From assembly GCA_910588235.1 (NCBI GenBank), contig CAJUOQ010000047.1, positions 1-13,802 on the forward strand: a DNA stretch of 13,802 nt, read 5' to 3'. Source of the stretch: an uncultured Atopostipes sp. GTDB taxonomy: Bacteria > Bacillota > Bacilli > Lactobacillales > Carnobacteriaceae_A. Shown in pieces: positions 8,007 to 13,754 of this stretch (position 1 is the stretch's first letter; the number at the start of each line of letters is the position of its first letter). A model generated the notes under the pieces. It made no database searches and was not told the origin of the DNA. It saw only the letters and a list, made by a program, of their open reading frames with translations. The translations under genes and the position numbers were made by a program.

Positions 8007-8159
8007 TTATTTTTTCGTCTCACGGTGTAAAGTTTTTTTACGTTGACGTGGACAATATTTCATCATTTCTAAACGTTCATCATTGTTTGATCTGTTTTTT
8101 GTAGAAATGTAGTTTTGTTCACCACATTCTGTACATTCTAAAGTAATGTTTACGCGCAT
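8007..8159 (-). CDS. rpmG: 50S ribosomal protein L33 (bL33)
   Basis: A 50-residue ribosomal protein of the large subunit, found by translating the - strand directly. It begins MRVNITLECTECGEQNYIST and ends KKTLHRETKK, typical of Firmicute L33. The first zinc-ribbon pair is intact (Cys9, Cys12). The second is reduced to one cysteine: Cys36 is present in KYCPRQRKKT, but the residue expected to be Cys39 is Gln. It is therefore neither a full zinc-binding nor a full zinc-free form. GGAGGG lies about seven bases before the ATG. It sits alone on the - strand between the PBP and carbonic anhydrase genes. Its -10 region is covered by a palindrome (8189-8212). Confidence 0.95.
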   Translation of the reverse strand: MRVNITLECTECGEQNYISTKNRSNNDERLEMMKYCPRQRKKTLHRETKK

Positions 8160-8188
8160 GCGATTCCCTCCAAATCAGAAAAAGTTAA

Positions 8189-8212
8189 GTATTTATATTA
8201 TATAATAAATAC
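8189..8212 (-). promoter_or_regulatory. rpmG -10 region with overlapping inverted repeat
   Basis: TATAAT on the - strand (8197-8202) lies about 37 bases before the rpmG ATG. No good -35 is evident. The arms GTATTTAT (8189-8196) and ATAAATAC (8205-8212) are perfect inverted copies flanking this -10, which could be an operator. AT-rich composition makes chance palindromes more likely, so confidence is limited. Confidence 0.4.
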
Positions 8213-8323
8213 ATTGCGATTAATAGAATAACACGACTCCGGCAATTATTCTAGTATTATTTATTAAATATTTATTTTTACTGGTTGTTTAATCAAAAAT
8301 TATCCTGTTTAGTGGTTAAAATA

Positions 8324-8332
8324 TGATATAGT
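8324..8332 (+). promoter_or_regulatory. Extended -10 promoter for the carbonic anhydrase gene
   Basis: TGATATAGT is a TG-n extended -10 about 30 bases before the ATG. No good -35 is present. TATGAT at 8322-8327 is an overlapping alternative. Confidence 0.45.
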
Positions 8333-8362
8333 AAAAACACAAAAAAAGAGTGAGGGATATAA

Positions 8363-9007
8363 ATGATTGAACGATTAAAAAATGGCTTAAAACATTTTAA
8401 AGATATTACTTATAAAGAAAACGAACACCTTTATCACAAATTAGAAAAGACACAGCATCCACATACTCTATTTATTGCATGCTCGGATTCGCGTGTGCAT
8501 CCAGCGATGCTGATCGATAGTAAGCCGGGGGAAGTCTTTACGATTCGTAACATCGCAAATACTATTCCACCTCTGGAGGAGAGCGAGAAAGACTTAACGA
8601 CTTTATCGGCGATTGAATATGCGGTAGAGGTGTTGGAAGTCGAACAAGTGATTATTTGTGGTCATTCGAATTGTGGAGGTTGTGCAGCAGCACTTGCAGG
8701 TACAGATACTTTATCTGATTTACCTTATACTCAAGCGTATTTGAAACCTCTCGAAAAAGCGAAAGAATTAACAGAAAATAACGACCAGCCGACAACGTCT
8801 CATTCCAAAGCTGAATTGATGGAAAAGTACAATATTATCGAACAATTAACCCATCTTAAGGAATATTCGTTTATTAAGGACCGGTTACAAAACAATCAAT
8901 TAGCTGTTGAAGGTTGGCACTATGATATTGGTTCGGGAATTGTTTTGGTTTATGATGAGCAAGAAAATAAATTTTCGGAGCCAACGACTGACGCGAGCAC
9001 CGCGTAG
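8363..9007 (+). CDS. Beta-class carbonic anhydrase
   Basis: Zinc enzyme interconverting CO2 and bicarbonate in the cytosol, supplying bicarbonate for carboxylation reactions. The 214 residues hold the full beta-class signature. CSDSRV (40-45) gives zinc ligand Cys40 and the Asp42/Arg44 dyad. GHSNCGGC (100-107) gives ligands His101 and Cys104. The C-terminal WHYDIGSGIVLVYD segment is also typical of the family. No signal peptide is visible. GAGGG (8352-8356) lies six bases before the ATG. The rhomboid gene follows after 65 bases and may be co-transcribed, although it has a possible -10 of its own. Known families carry no further specificity, so the function is well supported but the physiological role is inferred. 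Confidence 0.95.
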   Translation: MIERLKNGLKHFKDITYKENEHLYHKLEKTQHPHTLFIACSDSRVHPAMLIDSKPGEVFTIRNIANTIPPLEESEKDLTTLSAIEYAVEVLEVEQVIICGHSNCGGCAAALAGTDTLSDLPYTQAYLKPLEKAKELTENNDQPTTSHSKAELMEKYNIIEQLTHLKEYSFIKDRLQNNQLAVEGWHYDIGSGIVLVYDEQENKFSEPTTDASTA

Positions 9008-9072
9008 ACTCTTCGGAAATTTTTCATATAAATAAATATAATTTACTGGTATAGTAATGAAAGGGTTTAATA

Positions 9073-9774
9073 ATGGATAATAATATCAAACATGCATTAA
9101 GAAATTGGCGCAGAATGCCGTTTGTCACTTACGGAATATTAGCCGTCACGATCTTGATGTACTTACTTATGAGTTTTAATGGAGGAAGCCAAAATCCTTA
9201 TACATTAATCATTTTTGGAGCTAAAGTCAATGAGCTTATTGTGGTCGGTGATTGGTGGCGTCTACTTACGCCAATGTTTCTCCATATTGGTTTTACCCAC
9301 TTATTATTTAATGGCTTAATTGTCTACTTTTTAGGCGCACAACTTGAACAGATTATTGGCCATTTCCGTTACTTTTTATTGTATATATTAAGTGGTCTTT
9401 TAGGGAATGCAGCAAGCTTTGCGGTTAATACTTCCATCTCAGCTGGAGCCAGTACCGCTATTTTTGGTCTGTTTGCGGCGACGATTGTGCTTGGGAAGCT
9501 TTATCCTTATCAAGCAGGTATTCAACACTTATCACGCAATTATCTTGTGTTAATCATTCTGAATGTGGTCTTTGGTTTATTTAGTGTCTCAGTTGATTTG
9601 ATGGGGCATATTGGAGGCCTCGTGGGTGGTTACTTGATAATGTACGCATTGTCTTCGCCGAATGCTTTTAATAACTCCAAACAACAGCGTTTTAAATATG
9701 GTGCACTATATGTCCTTGTTTTAATTGTTTTACTTGTGATTGGCTTTATACGAACGGATAATATTTTATTTTGA
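9073..9774 (+). CDS. Rhomboid family intramembrane serine protease
   Basis: Polytopic protease cleaving proteins within or near the membrane. The 233-residue protein has about seven hydrophobic segments (roughly 17-34, 66-91, 98-117, 124-142, 157-172, 177-193, 210-226). The catalytic dyad is visible: Ser127 in GASTAIFG and His179 in GHIGGLVGG. The HxxxxHLLFN motif (71-80) supplies the oxyanion-side His and Asn. The WWRLLTPMFLH entry loop is also typical. Unlike B. subtilis GluP (about 500 residues), it lacks an extra N-terminal domain and TPR tail. AAAGGG lies seven bases before the ATG. TGGTATAGT (9047-9055) could be an extended -10, but it would leave a leader of only about ten bases. It is followed by glcK after 45 bases, as in gluP-glcK loci. 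Substrate unknown. Confidence 0.93.
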   Translation: MDNNIKHALRNWRRMPFVTYGILAVTILMYLLMSFNGGSQNPYTLIIFGAKVNELIVVGDWWRLLTPMFLHIGFTHLLFNGLIVYFLGAQLEQIIGHFRYFLLYILSGLLGNAASFAVNTSISAGASTAIFGLFAATIVLGKLYPYQAGIQHLSRNYLVLIILNVVFGLFSVSVDLMGHIGGLVGGYLIMYALSSPNAFNNSKQQRFKYGALYVLVLIVLLVIGFIRTDNILF

Positions 9775-9819
9775 TGAACTGAAAATTCAAGAATATCAAT
9801 GAAAGCTAGGAGAATTGCA

Positions 9820-10797
9820 GTGAAAAATAAAAAGGTAATAGGAATTGACTTGGGAGGCACAACGGCTAAAATAGGCATTTTGAATCAAACAGGAGTGATT
9901 GAAACCAGTTGGAGTGTTGGGACAGATATTTCAAACAAAGGAACTCATATCGTTCCGAATATTATTGCTTCTATTAATCAAAAATTAGCTGACTTAAAAT
10001 TAACTTCTGCTGATTTTTTAGGAATAGGGATGGGTTCTCCTGGAACGGTTAATCGAGAGCATGGAACCGTGATCGGTGCTTATAATCTTAACTGGAAAAC
10101 ATTACAACCTATCCGGGAATTGATCGAGGAGGGAACCGGCATTCCCTTTTTTATCGATAACGATGCCAATGTTGCTGCTTTAGGTGAGCAGTGGGTAGGT
10201 GCTGGAAATAAAGAAGCAAATGTCGCTTTTATTACGCTGGGAACAGGGGTAGGCGGCGGCTTAATTGTGGATGGCAATCTTATTCACGGCGCCTTAGATG
10301 CGGCTGGAGAAATAGGACACATCACCGTAGAACCTAATGGCTACGAATGTACCTGCGGTAAAAAAGGTTGTCTTGAGCAATATGCCTCCGCTACTGGCGT
10401 GGTTTGTTTAGCCCGAGACATGGGATATACATATGAAGGAAATTCGGAATTAAAAAATAAAATCGAGGCCGAAGAATTCATCGATGCAAAATTAGTCTTT
10501 GATTTAGCTAAAACTAATGATTCTTTGGCTGTTTTAGTGATTGATCGTTTTGTCTATTATTTGGCCTTAGCTTTAGGAAATGTCGCTAATCTTCTGAATC
10601 CATCAACCATTATTTTAGGTGGTGGAGTGTCTAAAGCAGGAGATTTTTTAGCTGAGAAAGTGCGGCAAGCGATTCAAGAGTTTACTTTTCCGACGATTCG
10701 AAAAGTGACTAAAATTAAGATTGCTCAACTAGGTAACGATGCTGGAATGATTGGAGCAGCTTCTTTGGTCTTGAATGAACTGGAAGAAGTAGTATAA
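9820..10797 (+). CDS. glcK: Glucokinase, ROK family
   Basis: Phosphorylates glucose (from non-PTS uptake or disaccharide cleavage) to glucose 6-phosphate with ATP in the cytosol. 325 residues, close to B. subtilis GlcK. The N-terminal phosphate loop is GIDLGGTTAK (8-17). The catalytic base Asp115 lies in DNDANVAALGEQ. TLGTGVGGGLI (139-149) is the second phosphate motif. The ROK zinc site is complete: His167 with Cys177, Cys179 and Cys184 in CTCGKKGC. The frame extends seven codons up to an ATG at 9799 with no ribosome site. The GTG at 9820 has AGGAG (9808-9812) seven bases upstream, so GTG is the better start. It is probably in one transcript with the upstream rhomboid and the downstream rhodanese-like gene. 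The product feeds directly into the Zwf reaction encoded at the left end. Confidence 0.95.
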   Translation: MKNKKVIGIDLGGTTAKIGILNQTGVIETSWSVGTDISNKGTHIVPNIIASINQKLADLKLTSADFLGIGMGSPGTVNREHGTVIGAYNLNWKTLQPIRELIEEGTGIPFFIDNDANVAALGEQWVGAGNKEANVAFITLGTGVGGGLIVDGNLIHGALDAAGEIGHITVEPNGYECTCGKKGCLEQYASATGVVCLARDMGYTYEGNSELKNKIEAEEFIDAKLVFDLAKTNDSLAVLVIDRFVYYLALALGNVANLLNPSTIILGGGVSKAGDFLAEKVRQAIQEFTFPTIRKVTKIKIAQLGNDAGMIGAASLVLNELEEVV

Positions 10798-10839
10798 TAA
10801 GACGACAGCGAAACTTATTGTTAGAAAGGAACGACTAGT

Positions 10840-11271
10840 TTGTTAAATACAGTGAAAGAATTTATAGGTAACATGGGGACTTTTACTCAAATACTATGGT
10901 TAGCATTAATTATTTGGGGGATTTGGGAACTTGTCCAATACTTCAGAAGAAAGAATGCAGCGACGCCTTTAGAAAATGAAGAATTCAAGCAGAATCTGCG
11001 TAAAGTGCAATTGATTGATGTCCGTGAAGGCGATGAATTTGATGCGGGACATATTTTAGGAGCACGTAATATTCCATTTTATGAAATGAAACAACGTCAT
11101 GTTGAATTACGCAAAGATCAGCCGATTTACTTATATGAGGATGGTAAATATGCTGCTTATCGATCAGCGATTGAATTACGTAAGCATGGCTTTGAAGACT
11201 TGTACGTTTTAAAGGGTGGCTATAAGAATTGGGAAGGCCGCATTAAACGAAATAAAACAAGTGAAAATTAA
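10840..11271 (+). CDS. Membrane-anchored rhodanese-like protein lacking the catalytic cysteine (YqhL-like)
   Basis: 143-residue protein with one TM helix (about 14-34) and a C-terminal rhodanese domain (about 48-135). RRK right after the helix suggests the domain faces the cytosol. Rhodanese landmarks are clear: QLIDVREGDEFDAGHILGARNIP (57-79) and the closing GGYKNWEG (126-133). The active-site loop that normally carries the persulfide cysteine reads LYEDGKYAAYRSA (98-110), with Glu100 in the Cys position. The whole protein contains no cysteine, so sulfur transfer by the usual mechanism is excluded and a binding or scaffold role is more likely (inference). It starts with TTG, supported by AAAGGA (10825-10830) nine bases upstream. 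The glcK gap is 42 bases, consistent with an operon. B. subtilis YqhL is a comparable protein from the same region. Confidence 0.88.
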   Translation: MLNTVKEFIGNMGTFTQILWLALIIWGIWELVQYFRRKNAATPLENEEFKQNLRKVQLIDVREGDEFDAGHILGARNIPFYEMKQRHVELRKDQPIYLYEDGKYAAYRSAIELRKHGFEDLYVLKGGYKNWEGRIKRNKTSEN

Positions 11272-11277
11272 AAATTA

Positions 11278-11325
11278 AAAACTGCCTTTTTCACCCAAAG
11301 ACTTGGATGAAAAGGGCAGTTTTTT
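11278..11325. terminator. Bidirectional terminator between the rhodanese-like gene and ppsR
   Basis: AAAACTGCCTTTTTCA (11278-11293) pairs with TGAAAAGGGCAGTTTT (11308-11323) over 16 positions with one G-T. T5 follows on the + strand, and TTTTAATTTTTAATTTT follows on the - strand. The right arm abuts the ppsR stop codon (11324-11326). Confidence 0.88.
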
Positions 11326-12175
11326 AGCGTTCGAAACGGGTCAATTGTACGAGACCTTGTTCGTTTAAATGATTAATAATTTTTCCAGCCGTTTCTTCAA
11401 TTGATTTGTTTGTTACATTCACGACTTTGCAATTTAATTTTTCGTATAACTCATTCGCGTATTCAATTTCTGCTTGAATCCGATCTGAATTTGAATAAAT
11501 GGTATCCGGATCTAAACCATAAGCGATCATTCGCTCTTTACGGATTTCACTTAACACTTTAATGTCGTTGGTTAAACCGATAATCCTTTTCGGATCAACT
11601 TCCCAAATTTCTTCCGGTAACTGGGACTCAGGCATTAAAGGGAGATTGGCTACTTTAAAGTTATTATTGGCTAAAAAGATACTCAAAGGAGTTTTTGAAG
11701 TTCTGGAAATTCCTAAAATAACTAAGTCAGCTTCTAAAAATCCTTGAGGGTCCTTCCCGTCATCATGATTGACTGCAAACTCTAGAGCTTCAATCCGTTC
11801 AAAATAATTCGTATCTAAACGGCGACTTAAAACACCTGACTTCATGTTGGGCTCAATTCCCGTTAATTGGCCAATACGATTTACAATCGGTGTTAAAATA
11901 TCATAGCTTGCTTCGCAGACACCTTCTGATTCTTTATCTAAATACATGGCCATATTTGTATTGGAAAAGGTATGAAAAACGACCGTTGTATTTTCTTCGT
12001 TTTTTAATTCTTCTATAATCTCATCGATTTCATTGATTTCAGAGATAAAGGTATAATCTTTAATCTCATAGTGTAATTTAGGAAATTGTGAAAGGGCCGA
12101 GCGTGCAATGTTTACTGCCGATTGGCCAATCGCATCCGAGACAATATAAACTATTAATTCGTTATGATCAGACAT
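11324..12175 (-). CDS. ppsR: Pyruvate, phosphate dikinase regulatory protein (PPSR, DUF299)
   Basis: Bifunctional ADP-dependent kinase and Pi-dependent pyrophosphorylase that, in characterised members, inactivates and reactivates pyruvate phosphate dikinase or PEP synthase on an active-site threonine. 283 residues, normal to slightly long. It opens with the family pattern IVYIVSDAIGQSA (8-20). It carries the nucleotide-binding loop GISRTSKTPLS (155-165) after an acidic stretch, and SGVLSRRLDTNYFERIEALEF (113-133), also typical of DUF299. AGGAAGGA lies about seven bases before the ATG. The gene has its own promoter, divergent from zur, and converges on the glcK run. No dikinase or PEP synthase gene lies in the window, so the target is unproven. 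In B. subtilis the homologue YqfL is next to ccpN, which is absent here. Confidence 0.94.
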   Translation of the reverse strand: MSDHNELIVYIVSDAIGQSAVNIARSALSQFPKLHYEIKDYTFISEINEIDEIIEELKNEENTTVVFHTFSNTNMAMYLDKESEGVCEASYDILTPIVNRIGQLTGIEPNMKSGVLSRRLDTNYFERIEALEFAVNHDDGKDPQGFLEADLVILGISRTSKTPLSIFLANNNFKVANLPLMPESQLPEEIWEVDPKRIIGLTNDIKVLSEIRKERMIAYGLDPDTIYSNSDRIQAEIEYANELYEKLNCKVVNVTNKSIEETAGKIINHLNEQGLVQLTRFER

Positions 12176-12213
12176 AAATTTTCCTTCCTGAATTTTTTAT
12201 TGCAATCAAAATA

Positions 12214-12241
12214 ATTATAGCGAAAATGAAGAAAAATACAA
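12214..12241 (-). promoter_or_regulatory. ppsR promoter
   Basis: On the - strand TTGTAT (12236-12241) and a consensus TATAAT (12214-12219) are 16 bases apart. The predicted leader is about 30 bases and ends in AGGAAGGA. Confidence 0.65.
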
Positions 12242-12281
12242 AGTTTTCACAAAAAGGATTTTGATCATTAACGGATATGAC

Positions 12282-12310
12282 TTTAAATTGTTTGCTTAAT
12301 GGAGTATAAT
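12282..12310 (+). promoter_or_regulatory. zur promoter
   Basis: TTTAAA (12282-12287) and a consensus TATAAT (12305-12310) are 17 bases apart. The leader is about 25 bases with AAGGGTGAG as ribosome site. I do not see a Bacillus-type Zur box over it, so autoregulation is not indicated. Confidence 0.65.
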
Positions 12311-12342
12311 GGGAACGAAAATATGAACAAGGGTGAGAAACT

Positions 12343-12774
12343 ATGCCATTATTAAAAGAAGCATTAAATTTACTAGAAGATAGCGACCTCAAAATGACTG
12401 AACGTCGAGTACGTATGGTTGAAGCTTTATATAATGAAGACCGTTACCTCTCCGCGAAAGAAGTTAAAGAAATATTAAAAGAAGACTATCCAGGCATCAG
12501 TCCCGATACGATTTATCGAAATTTACACTCTTTTTCTACTTTAAGTATCTTAGAAGAAACTGAAATATCTGGTGAAAAATATTTCCGCGCGCATTGCGGA
12601 GTCGATTCACATCACCATCACTTTATATGTACCGAATGCGGACATTCCGAAGAATTAACGACATGTCCCTTAACTCTCTTTAAAGATCAGCTCGGTGATT
12701 CAAAGATCACTTCTCATCGATTTGAGTTGTTTGGTTTATGTGAAGATTGTGCACAAAAGCAAATGAGTGAATGA
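12343..12774 (+). CDS. zur: Fur-family zinc uptake regulator (Zur)
   Basis: 143-residue Fur-family repressor. The N-terminal winged helix includes the recognition helix PGISPDTIYRNLHSF (50-64). The C-terminal dimerisation and metal domain carries a His run at 90-93 followed by FICTECG. Structural zinc ligands are Cys96/Cys99 and Cys133/Cys136, and likely regulatory ligands include Cys108, His125 and the His run. The segments DDTIYRNL-like, SGEKYFR, HHHHFIC and CxxC near the end follow B. subtilis Zur (YqfV) closely, whereas PerR and Fur differ in the metal segment. With zinc it should repress zinc uptake and zinc-free ribosomal protein genes. The ATG is preceded by AAGGGTGAG. It is divergent from ppsR. 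A PerR or Fur assignment is less likely but not excluded without a tree. Confidence 0.85.
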   Translation: MPLLKEALNLLEDSDLKMTERRVRMVEALYNEDRYLSAKEVKEILKEDYPGISPDTIYRNLHSFSTLSILEETEISGEKYFRAHCGVDSHHHHFICTECGHSEELTTCPLTLFKDQLGDSKITSHRFELFGLCEDCAQKQMSE

Positions 12775-12804
12775 TAAGAAAATTAATGATTTCAGTTTTC
12801 TTAA

Positions 12805-12833
12805 TTGACCTTATTTTGAATTTTGTCTATAAT
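12805..12833 (+). promoter_or_regulatory. rpsU promoter
   Basis: TTGACC (12805-12810) and a perfect TATAAT (12828-12833) are separated by 17 bases. This is the best sigma-A match in the window. Transcription would begin near 12840, leaving a leader of about 135 bases before rpsU. Confidence 0.82.
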
Positions 12834-12839
12834 ATGTTA

Positions 12840-12974
12840 TGAACTATTCAATTTATGTGATTGAGTAGAAAACAAAAACCCAAAAGCAGCATTGCTTTGA
12901 GGATAAGGGAAGACTAATAGTGAAGATGATTCAAATATTGGAACACCCTGAAAAGACGAGGGGAGGGAAGAACG
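12840..12974 (+). promoter_or_regulatory. Long rpsU leader, possibly regulatory
   Basis: About 135 untranslated bases separate the promoter from rpsU, unusually long for this window. It holds a small hairpin, AAAGCA-GCAT-TGCTTT (around 12883-12898), without a T-run. It also holds CCCT (12947-12950 region), which could pair with AGGG of the rpsU ribosome site, and a 20-codon open frame overlapping the rpsU start. A regulatory role is inferred and I recognise no known leader family. Confidence 0.4.
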
Positions 12975-12982
12975 TTGACTAA
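12920..12982 (+). CDS. Possible leader peptide overlapping the rpsU start
   Basis: A GTG-started frame of 20 codons (peptide KMIQILEHPEKTRGGKNVD after the initiator) ends with TAA at 12980-12982, eight bases inside rpsU in another frame. AAGGGA (12905-12910) lies nine bases before the GTG, and an in-frame ATG follows at 12926. The rpsU ribosome site lies inside it, so its translation would uncover or couple to the rpsU start. It is short enough to be chance. No homologue is known to me. Confidence 0.3.
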   Translation: MKMIQILEHPEKTRGGKNVD

Positions 12983-13172
12983 AACAGATATCAGAGATGG
13001 TGAGTCTCTTGATGATGCTCTTCGTCGATTCAAACGTTCCGTATCTAAAACTGGTACTTTGCGAGAAGCTAGAAAAAGAGAGTACTACGATAAACCTAGT
13101 GTAAAACGTAAGAAGAAATCTGAGGAAGCTCGCAAGCGAGACAAGAAACGAAACAGAAGAAATAATAGATAG
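12975..13172 (+). CDS. rpsU: 30S ribosomal protein S21 (bS21)
   Basis: Small-subunit ribosomal protein near the anti-Shine-Dalgarno end of 16S rRNA, needed for normal initiation. 65 residues, a little longer than the usual 57-60. The core SLDDALRRFKRSVSKTGTL (11-29) and PSVKRKKKSEEARKR (41-55) are diagnostic, and the tail is very basic (KRNRRNNR). It starts with TTG at 12975, and no ATG is available in frame upstream of the conserved core. GGGAGGG (12961-12967) provides a strong ribosome site. Preceded by a long leader and followed by yqeY after a weakly T-tailed hairpin. The rpsU-yqeY pair is conserved in Firmicutes and usually leads on to phoH. Confidence 0.96.
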   Translation: MTKTDIRDGESLDDALRRFKRSVSKTGTLREARKREYYDKPSVKRKKKSEEARKRDKKRNRRNNR

Positions 13173-13182
13173 TAATGATTTT

Positions 13183-13224
13183 GACGGCCCGACAAATCGA
13201 ACATTCGATTGTTGGGCTGTCTTT
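13183..13224 (+). terminator. Hairpin between rpsU and yqeY (weak or partial terminator)
   Basis: GACGGCCCGACAAATCGA (13183-13200) pairs with TCGATTGTTGGGCTGTC (13205-13221). It has two G-T pairs, one bulged A and the loop ACAT. Only TTT follows before G. The stem is strong but the T-tract is poor, so part of the transcription probably continues into yqeY. Confidence 0.55.
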
Positions 13225-13255
13225 GCATAAACAATCATAATAGAGAGGTGTTTTT

Positions 13256-13702
13256 ATGCGCGTATTAGATCAATTAAATAATGATATGAAAGAAGCAATG
13301 AAAGCAAAAGATCGCGAACGGTTAACAACGATTCGCATGATTAAATCAGCGCTTCAGAACGAAGAAATCGATAAAGGCCGTGAATTAGAGGCCGATGAAG
13401 AATTAGCGATTTTATCTCGTGAGAAAAAACAACGTCTAGAATCTTATGAAGAGTTTGAAAAAGCTGGACGAACCGATTTAATGGACAAACTGGATGATGA
13501 GATAGCTATTGTTGATAAATATTTACCGGAACAATTATCCGAAGACGAAATCCGAGACTTAGTGGATGAAACCATTGAAGAAGTCGGTGCAGAATCCATG
13601 AAAGATATGGGCGATGTGATGAGCAACGTGATGCCAAAAGTACAAGGCCGTGCAGATGGTAGCCAAGTCAATGCGCTTGTCCGTGAACGTTTATCTTCAT
13701 AA
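13256..13702 (+). CDS. yqeY: GatB/YqeY domain protein
   Basis: 148-residue, almost entirely helical and highly charged protein of the YqeY family. It is homologous to the tRNA-binding tail domain of GatB, the Asp/Glu-tRNA amidotransferase subunit. The N-terminal half (LDQLNNDMKEAMKAKDRERL, LTTIRMIKSAL) and C-terminal KYLPEQLSEDEI, GDVMSNVMPKVQGRADGSQVN are family hallmarks. A tRNA-related role is presumed from the homology, and the exact function is not established. GAGAGGTG lies six bases before the ATG. It follows rpsU, its usual partner, and ends in a strong terminator. The sequence directly after that terminator is the presumed intron end, so the usual downstream gene phoH cannot be seen. 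Confidence 0.94.
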   Translation: MRVLDQLNNDMKEAMKAKDRERLTTIRMIKSALQNEEIDKGRELEADEELAILSREKKQRLESYEEFEKAGRTDLMDKLDDEIAIVDKYLPEQLSEDEIRDLVDETIEEVGAESMKDMGDVMSNVMPKVQGRADGSQVNALVRERLSS

Positions 13703-13723
13703 TAAAAAATATTGATTGACCTT

Positions 13724-13754
13724 AAAGAGTGAAACGTTTCGTTTCACTCTTTTT
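13724..13754 (+). terminator. yqeY intrinsic terminator (intron target site)
   Basis: A perfect 12-base-pair stem (AAAGAGTGAAAC at 13724-13735 with 13741-13752) has the loop GTTTC and ends in T6 (13749-13754 region CTTTTT). The T-run is cut off directly by the group II intron start at 13755, as expected if the intron used this terminator as its insertion target. Confidence 0.88.

Noticed and set aside
12168..12392. 74-codon - strand frame spanning the ppsR-zur intergenic region
   Set aside because: It covers both divergent promoters and the start of zur, and overlaps the start of ppsR.
12775..12803. Hairpin TAAGAAAA/TTTTCTTA after zur
   Set aside because: An almost pure A-T stem with a long loop and no T-run after it. 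It is not convincing as a terminator, so zur may read through toward rpsU.
12839..12868. Nine-codon ATG frame at the start of the rpsU leader
   Set aside because: It begins at the predicted transcription start and has no ribosome site.
12837..13238. 133-codon - strand frame opposite the rpsU leader and rpsU
   Set aside because: A mirror of the Lys/Arg-rich rpsU codons (Ser/Phe/Leu-rich product), no ribosome site, and it covers the strong rpsU gene.
13444..13671. 75-codon - strand frame inside yqeY
   Set aside because: A Ser-rich antisense shadow of a highly charged, well-identified gene.
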